Source: Marsupella aquatica (lineage: Eukaryota > Marchantiophyta). From it: 64,000 bases of DNA. The position numbers and the translations under genes are program-made. Location: NCBI GenBank assembly GCA_973895155.1, contig OZ316896.1, forward strand, positions 620,001 to 684,000. The letters run 5' to 3'. Positions 58,268 to 64,000 of this stretch are shown here, piece by piece (positions within the stretch are counted from its first letter, which is position 1; each line of letters opens with the position of its first letter). The notes beneath the pieces were generated by a model. It was given only the letters and a program-made list of their open reading frames with translations. It ran no database searches and was not told the DNA's origin.

Positions 58268-58536
58268 ATATCGTTCCCAAGTTGAGTAACATAATTACAA
58301 GAAACAGGATTTGCTCCAATATGAAGGTGGGAGCTAAAGGTGATTATGTACAGACTGCAACACCTGAGTTTGGCTGGAGATTCTTGAGTAGGAGAAATGA
58401 GAATGGGAGGCTGGAACCTACTGGGTTGGAAGGAACAAAGAGAAAAAATAAAAGTGGGTTAAGTTCAAGACGAAAGGTGGCTGAATTTTTATAGCGCAAG
58501 TGTATATGGTACGTGGCAGAAAATCTATCTTTAGAC

Positions 58537-59025
58537 TGTTGAGGAGAGAAAATGATGTTGAGGAGAGGAAAAAAAGTCAAGGTAAGAAAAGATATCAAGG
58601 AGAGAAAATAAGCCGAGCTGAGAAAAAGATGTCAAGGTGAGAAAACAATGTGGAGGTTACGAAAAAAATATCAAGGAGAGAAAAGATGTTCTGGTGAAAT
58701 AAAGACATGAAGGTGAGAACTCGGGGGGTCACTATATGAAGGGTCATACATCACGTGCGACGGTTTGGGTCATTTATGACCCCCCTAAGTCACTTTCTAG
58801 AAAGTTGTACGACACCAATCATGTGATGACACGTATGCATTTTGCAATTAAACAACCCTATATTTCCATAGAAGACTTATAAGTCTTCCGCCAAAACCAT
58901 TTAAATGACCCTATACTTCGTCGCACATGATATGCCACTTCCATGGAATTGACCCCCCCCCCCCCCCCCGCCCGAGGGTGAGAAAACGATGGCAAGATGA
59001 GAAGAAGATGTCAAGGCAAGGCAAG
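58537..59025. repeat. Degenerate 20-bp repeat array, interrupted
   Basis: Imperfect copies of AAGATGTCAAGGTGAGAAAA occupy about 58537-58722 and resume at about 58973-59025. The interruption is the inverted-repeat element at 58724-58968. Confidence 0.6.
58724..58968. mobile_element. MITE-like element starting GGGGGTCA
   Basis: About 245 bases with terminal inverted repeats of roughly 40-60 bases. The left end is GGGGGTCACTATATGAAGGG...CACGTGCGACGG and the right-end complement is GGGGGTCAATTCCATGGAAG...CATGTGCGACGA. Both continue to GGGTCATTTA. The element is non-coding and the right end has an expanded C-run. It sits inside the 20-bp repeat array. Target duplication is unclear. Confidence 0.6.
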
Positions 59026-60394
59026 TAAATATAAGCTTTGCAATGTAGTTACTGAGACAGTCATGTATGTGTGATCCTGACCATACAATTGTTGGGGTAG
59101 TGTTTAATGCCCATGCATTGCACATAAGATGTTGCAAAAAAATGTCATTGCATAAAAGATGTCCATGTCAAAGAGATGTTGTTGCAAAAGTGAGGGGAGG
59201 GCGCGAGACAGGTGGTGGCAACCGAGGGCAGACGCTTTCACATAACAGTAGGTAGAAGGTGACATCCCCCGGCCCTTCTTCATGGCCTCCTCTCCCCCCT
59301 TAACTTTCTCTTGGGCTACCTGGCTCCCCCCTTTTCCACAACCCAATAAAAGGCAAGGGTGGCGCTTTCTCCTCCATTTCCCCTCGTATTGCTTACTATT
59401 ATTTTCTTTAGTTTCATAGTCCTTTGCTCCACTTTGTCTCATCCCATGCCCTCCAACCTAGGTAAGCCCCTTACCCATGGAATGATGCGTCATTAATTTC
59501 CCCTCCCTACTTTGAACTTTAATTTGGCTCCTAGTCCCTGTCCTCTCATAATGGTGTCCCAAGTGCCCCCTATCCCATTGATGACAACACAAGGGACTCA
59601 CAACATATGCCATCATCTCCCTCCTATAGAATCTTTGTAGTATACCAAATACTTTGTCTTGCTTTGGATTCGGGAGATTGTTTTTTGACTAATGAAAGGC
59701 TAGGATAAAAGAAAATATCAATCCAATGGTCAGAGAAGGTTCCCTCCAAAAGTGAGTTTGTAAATGGATGACCCAACATTTTTGGAGGGATTTTTTATGA
59801 TAGTAGTTGATGTGTGACTCTGAAGTGGCTACATTTTCTCTCAGGATACCCATGTTGGAACTCTGGCAGTTCCACTTGCTTCCAAGTCAGAGAGTTTGTT
59901 ACCCGACCAAAAACATGTTTCTTACCCCTGACAACTTGTGCGTTGTTACCGGGCTGTTCCCTGTTTGTAGGCCACTGCCCTTCTCCCTCACCCTGCCATG
60001 CTTATGCTATTTAGTAGGTTACTAAGTCATTCTCTCTCCGCAGAGCTCGCAAATCAATACTTATATGTCTGGCTTTAACAGGGTGGTGGTATTTTCCTCC
60101 AAGCAGGCTACCCCACTCTCAAAGGTGCACCACATCACCCACCCCCATTCATAAGTCCAGTTCCGTGTGGTCAAATCAAACAGCAGTTGGGGCCTGGTTC
60201 TTCCCAACTGTTTCATAATATCTATTCCACAAGCTAGACCAACTAAGCTTGTTTTGTTGTGGAGTCCAGCATAGTTTGTGCTATTGTAAGGAAGTACCAG
60301 CAAGCTTCATGCAACATTGGGAAATGAGGTTGAGCTATGTAATGTGTCCGGCATAATTTGTGAACTAATTTGTGCGCTTCACCATTAAATCATG
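59026..60394. other. Intergenic, nothing recognised
   Basis: C/T-rich DNA with no supported gene; the short frames at 59104-59442 and 59807-60025 have no recognisable family. Confidence 0.4.
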
Positions 60395-61510
60395 AGGTGC
60401 TGGCTAGGTTTACTGTCCATACTTAGGCACCCACCTCCCATGCCTCAGTTTAGATAACTGGTCTAGCTTTAGTGAATGGGGAATGGGTCCTGTAGAGTAA
60501 CAAAAGTTTTAATTAATAAATGCAGGAGTTTCTATTTATGATTTAAAGGGAATTTGAACTCAACTAGGACCATTGCAATAGGAACATCCTGAAGGTTTAA
60601 GTTGGATATCACCTGTTTCTAGTTCCTCAGTTGAAGGTGTATTAGTTTCTACAGTTGACTAAGGAGAAGTTAGTTTACTTAAACCACACCTGCCCATATA
60701 AAAGACTCATTCCCTCCGTCGCTACTCCTCATTCCTTCTTGTGATGAAGAGTGTCACTAAAAAAGGTGGAGCACTTGCCAATAAAGGTTATGCACTCACC
60801 ACCTTTTGTGTAGTTCAAGCCCATGTCTCACTATAAAAGGTAGAGCACTTGCCAATAAAAGGTTAGGCACTCACCACCTTTTGTGTAGCTCAAGCCCCTT
60901 CCTGCCAAGAAAAGGTTAGGCACTTCTTTTGTGTAGGTGAAGCCCATTCCTCAAACTCTGAACTGTAGGAATAACCCTTAGCTCTTTATGGGTGTGGAAT
61001 GAACGTCGACAAGCTTGGCCCATGTGAGAACTACTTGGCTAACATTCATAATCTAGAAACAAACAGTTACGAAACAAAATCTGGATCATAGTTCCCGTGT
61101 AGAAAATTTCCCAGAGCTGTAGCCTCTCGAGAAAACTTCTGGGAGGAAACAATCCTAGATTCTCGTACCTCACATCGGAATTACAGAATTTGATGAAACC
61201 GGTGAGCAGGATGTCAATCAAAAGGGAAAATCCTGAAATGGCTATCGGTATTCCTGTACCGGTAGCATGTGTGACAACTTATCAACTGCAGAGCGTGTCG
61301 ATCGTGGATAGTGAAGATCTCTGTGAAGATCTTTGCATGATCTAATCCCAAGAGGGATCACATAACACCTTACATCCAGCCGGCAATTGGAGAGTCCATA
61401 TTGAGCAGTAACAGAGCTAGACGTCATACAGCAAGCACGGCCAGTGTATTTCATGCCATCGCAGTCTATACATTATGCCCCCTAGCAGGCAGGAATTATA
61501 TACAAATTAG
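60395..61510. repeat. Duplicated downstream flank of RLK-C
   Basis: Matches 41715-42530 downstream of RLK-B. Landmarks include GTGCTGGCTAGGTTT, CCATACTTAGGCACCCACCTC, TAGAGTAACAAAAGTTT, GTTGGATATCACCTGTTTC and CATAGTTCCCGTGTAGA. About 330 bases at 60660-60990, including the tandem repeat below, are present only here, so they were inserted into this copy or lost from the other. Confidence 0.65.
60755..60950. repeat. About 76-bp tandem repeat, 2.5 copies
   Basis: Units containing TAAAAGGTAGAGCACTTGCC, CAATAAAAGGTTAGGCACTC and ACCACCTTTTGTGTAG repeat with decreasing completeness. Confidence 0.7.
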
Positions 61511-61677
61511 AAGATAATTTTAATCTAACGCAGAGGTGAACAGATATTCAAGCTTGGAGTCTGCGAACAAGAGCGAAAGGGAAACCATTTCATACTCCCA
61601 AATTGTCTTACACTTCGTTGATCTTCGGGGGATCGGAAGCTCCACCTTGGCTATTGTCAATTGAAATCAAGTTGTGC

Positions 61678-64000
61678 CTATCGGGGTGAGACAACACTTG
61701 GAGCGTCAGTTGCCACGACATCAGACCCTAGGAGATCTTCCTCTGAATCCTCGAGAATAGTTGCATAGTCATTGTCATCATGAGTGTGCTCAACGCTGGA
61801 ATAGAGTTCCAGTTCAACCGCCTCTGACAGTGTGCGCACAACCTGGGCCATATCGGGCCTTACTGCTGTTGTAGCGTCAATGCTTCTAATTGCGACGGAT
61901 AACACTTTCATCATAGACTCCTCGTTAAATTTCCCATTTAACGACGGGTCAATGATTTCCCTGGCAGTCCCGGCCTGTTCTTTTCTACGGACCTGCATTT
62001 TTAACACATACATTTAGCAATCTGAGTCAATTATTTCCTTACTATATAATTCGTCCAGCACGAGCTTGAGCACTACGTCGCTGTGCAATACCTTCGTTAT
62101 TTCAGTGCAACATTACAACTACGGGTGAAGTCTTTTGATGATGCCTTGAACAATCTTGTGGGTGTTCAGGGTAAGCAGTTCGAATACACGAAACTTGCTT
62201 CAACAAAGGAACATAAAGGAAACAAAGTGCTAATTTTCTGAGCGACCTCACGATGTTTTGAGTGCAAGATCAAATTAATACACCGAGATAAATTAAGGGA
62301 GCGATAGGTAGATGGGAAACAGCACGAGCTGTTTTACGTCAAAATTGTGCCTAATTTCGATAGTACGAAAGAGGTACCGACGGGAAGCCAACACAAGTAC
62401 ATCTATGCAAGGTAATATTTAATCGCCCAGGACTTTCTTAAAACTGGACACTAAGAAAGGTTTCTAGGAGAAACCTACCCATTCGATGAGAGTGATAGTG
62501 CTGCCATCTGGACGTTCCGCAACATGAGGATGGCGACCTGAAATTATCTCCAGGAGAACCACCCCAAAACTATACACATCGCTCTTTGGAGTTAACCTTT
62601 GCGTGACGAAGTACCTACATAAAATTCCGTTAAACTTATGACATTCTCTACGGTGTATGTATAATTAAGTCAATATGTTTTCCGAGAAAACACAAATAAA
62701 AAGTAATTCATCTACGTTGTTTGTTCAATGACCGTGAATGAAGGAAGAAATGGCTCAGTCAATTAATAAGGTTTGATTTCATACTCTGGATCAATATACC
62801 CAATCGTGCCCTTCAAGAGGGTATCAACGCCGCTGAATACGCCTTCTGGGGCCTGCTTTGAGATTCCGAAATCCGCAACCTTGGCTACCATGTTCTCATC
62901 AAGCAGTATGTTGTTGCTCTTGACATCACGATGAATAATCCGCGGATGACAGTCCGTATGCAGATATTCTAGCCCTGTGAGAGTTACCGAGATGCAGATC
63001 AAGGCAAGCGTTGTTAATTTTTGGGAACAAACGAAATTTTCCCAAACGAAATAAATATACATTGGCAAGTGGATAGATTCGAATGTCGACGTTTTAGCCT
63101 CCGATATTTACCTTTTGAGGATTCATGCCTTCGATGTAGACCATTATCCGTAATTAAGCCATGTTATCAAACCTTCAATTCATATTCGTTCAGAGTTCTG
63201 ACAATTTGAATTGCCTTCCTAGTTGTCCCTAGCTACCCGGCCCGTAACCGTGACCTAGACACTTGTGGTAGGTGGGATCGAATTATCAGACCTTTAGCCG
63301 AGTTCAGAGCAATGTCAAGTCTTGTCCTCCAATCCAGACGCTTCTTTGATTTGTTGCCTACAAGATCGAAAACAGTATTGCCAAGTTAATTTATAACATG
63401 CGTTTGAGCGCTCTACACACGAAAAGGTATTTTTCCAAACGATCGAGGAGCTGGAATATAAACTATTGTAAACTAATGTTTCCATGCTCAAATGTTGCAT
63501 GGTCGCTGTCTTGGATTCAGAACAGGAATTGTTACCATAAAGGTGGTCACTAAGAGTCCCATTACAAAAATAAACGTAGATGAGAATTTGCTGGTTCTCT
63601 TCTTCACAGTAACCAACCAGCGACACAAGGTTCCTGTGGTGTATACGCGACAGTAATTCAACCTGAAAATGTACAACACATAGATGGATTGCGTACTGTT
63701 AGCAACAGACAGCTTTCGTGCCTGAGGGATCAAAGAGCAAGATACGAACGCGCGGTCGGTCATATACAATTCGCACGGAGAGTATATATGTAGCTAGCGC
63801 TTCTATTAATTAATTTCTAGAAAACAGATTGGTTGCAAACAAACCTCGTTCAAAAACTCAGTCACTCCTTGACGAGAATCTTTCTTCTTCACTTTCACAG
63901 CCACTTCTTGCTCATTCGGAAGTTTTCCATAGTACACCGGCCCGAATGATCCCTCTCCAATTTTCGTCGAGAACCTTTTTGTCGCGTCGCTCAATTCTTC
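61678..64000 (-). CDS. RLK-C: malectin/LRR-type receptor kinase, 3' part only
   Basis: Third tandem copy, cut by the window edge so that only kinase-domain exons are visible. The exons are 63845 to beyond 64000, 63536-63662, 63292-63357, 62785-62974, 62479-62614 and 61678-61992 (stop TAG). Exon lengths 127, 66, 190 and 136 are identical to those in RLK-A and RLK-B, with matching phases. Visible motifs are [19 protein letters not shown] (catalytic Lys), a Val-Glu-Leu-Leu helix C region, [20 protein letters not shown], and an acidic C-terminal tail ending SVVSPR. All key catalytic residues are present. Whether the signal peptide, malectin and LRR parts exist cannot be judged from this window. 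Confidence 0.88.

Overview
The window is nuclear DNA of a land plant. The evidence is a chloroplast-type phosphate transporter (PHT2 family), a mitochondrial adrenodoxin-like ferredoxin, a plant-type DNA polymerase delta catalytic subunit, and a tandem array of malectin-like/LRR receptor kinases of the GDPC-motif class. Introns are GT-AG and mostly a few hundred bases long, and intergenic DNA is long and rich in decayed repeats. A non-seed plant (bryophyte or lycophyte) seems most likely, but that is a weak inference and I cannot name the species.

Layout. 0-6.6 kb holds no gene: a tRNA-derived SINE with a target-site duplication, 95-bp and 75-bp tandem repeats, and two LINE 3' ends, one with a recognisable zf-RVT remnant. 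6.66-9.31 kb (minus) is a mitochondrial [2Fe-2S] ferredoxin gene. 9.5-11.3 kb is retroelement-like and dispersed-repeat DNA. 12.35-15.65 kb (plus) is a full-length POLD1 in a single uninterrupted reading frame, with two E2F-type sites upstream. 15.65-20.9 kb is gene-poor, with a degenerate minisatellite at 19.9-20.3 kb. 20.89-24.35 kb (minus) is a three-exon PHT2 gene. 25.6-28 kb is degenerate repeats, including three copies of an 86-bp unit.

From 28.9 kb to the right edge lie three head-to-tail receptor-kinase genes on the minus strand. RLK-A (28.93-37.17 kb) and RLK-B (42.68-51.29 kb) are complete in my models, and RLK-C (61.68 kb to beyond the edge) is cut by the window. RLK-A and RLK-B share the same exon architecture. 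Their LRR-encoding middle part (about 2.3 kb) differs at only about four positions, while the malectin-domain exons on one side and the transmembrane exon on the other are clearly diverged. This looks like a gene-conversion tract. The DNA upstream of both genes carries related repeat units of about 180-220 bp. In RLK-B these are split by a mobile-element-like insertion of about 1.3 kb. Between RLK-B and RLK-C lie two large fold-back structures and an orphan copy of RLK upstream DNA.

How the genes relate. POLD1 (S-phase replication), the ferredoxin (mitochondrial electron transfer for Fe-S or biotin pathways) and PHT2 (plastid phosphate uptake) are unrelated housekeeping genes that happen to be neighbours. 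The RLKs are one locally expanding family of cell-surface receptors. Much of the repeat structure between 37 and 61 kb is a by-product of, or a possible driver of, that expansion. Exon boundaries were read by eye from splice signals, phase continuity and family resemblance, with no transcript data.
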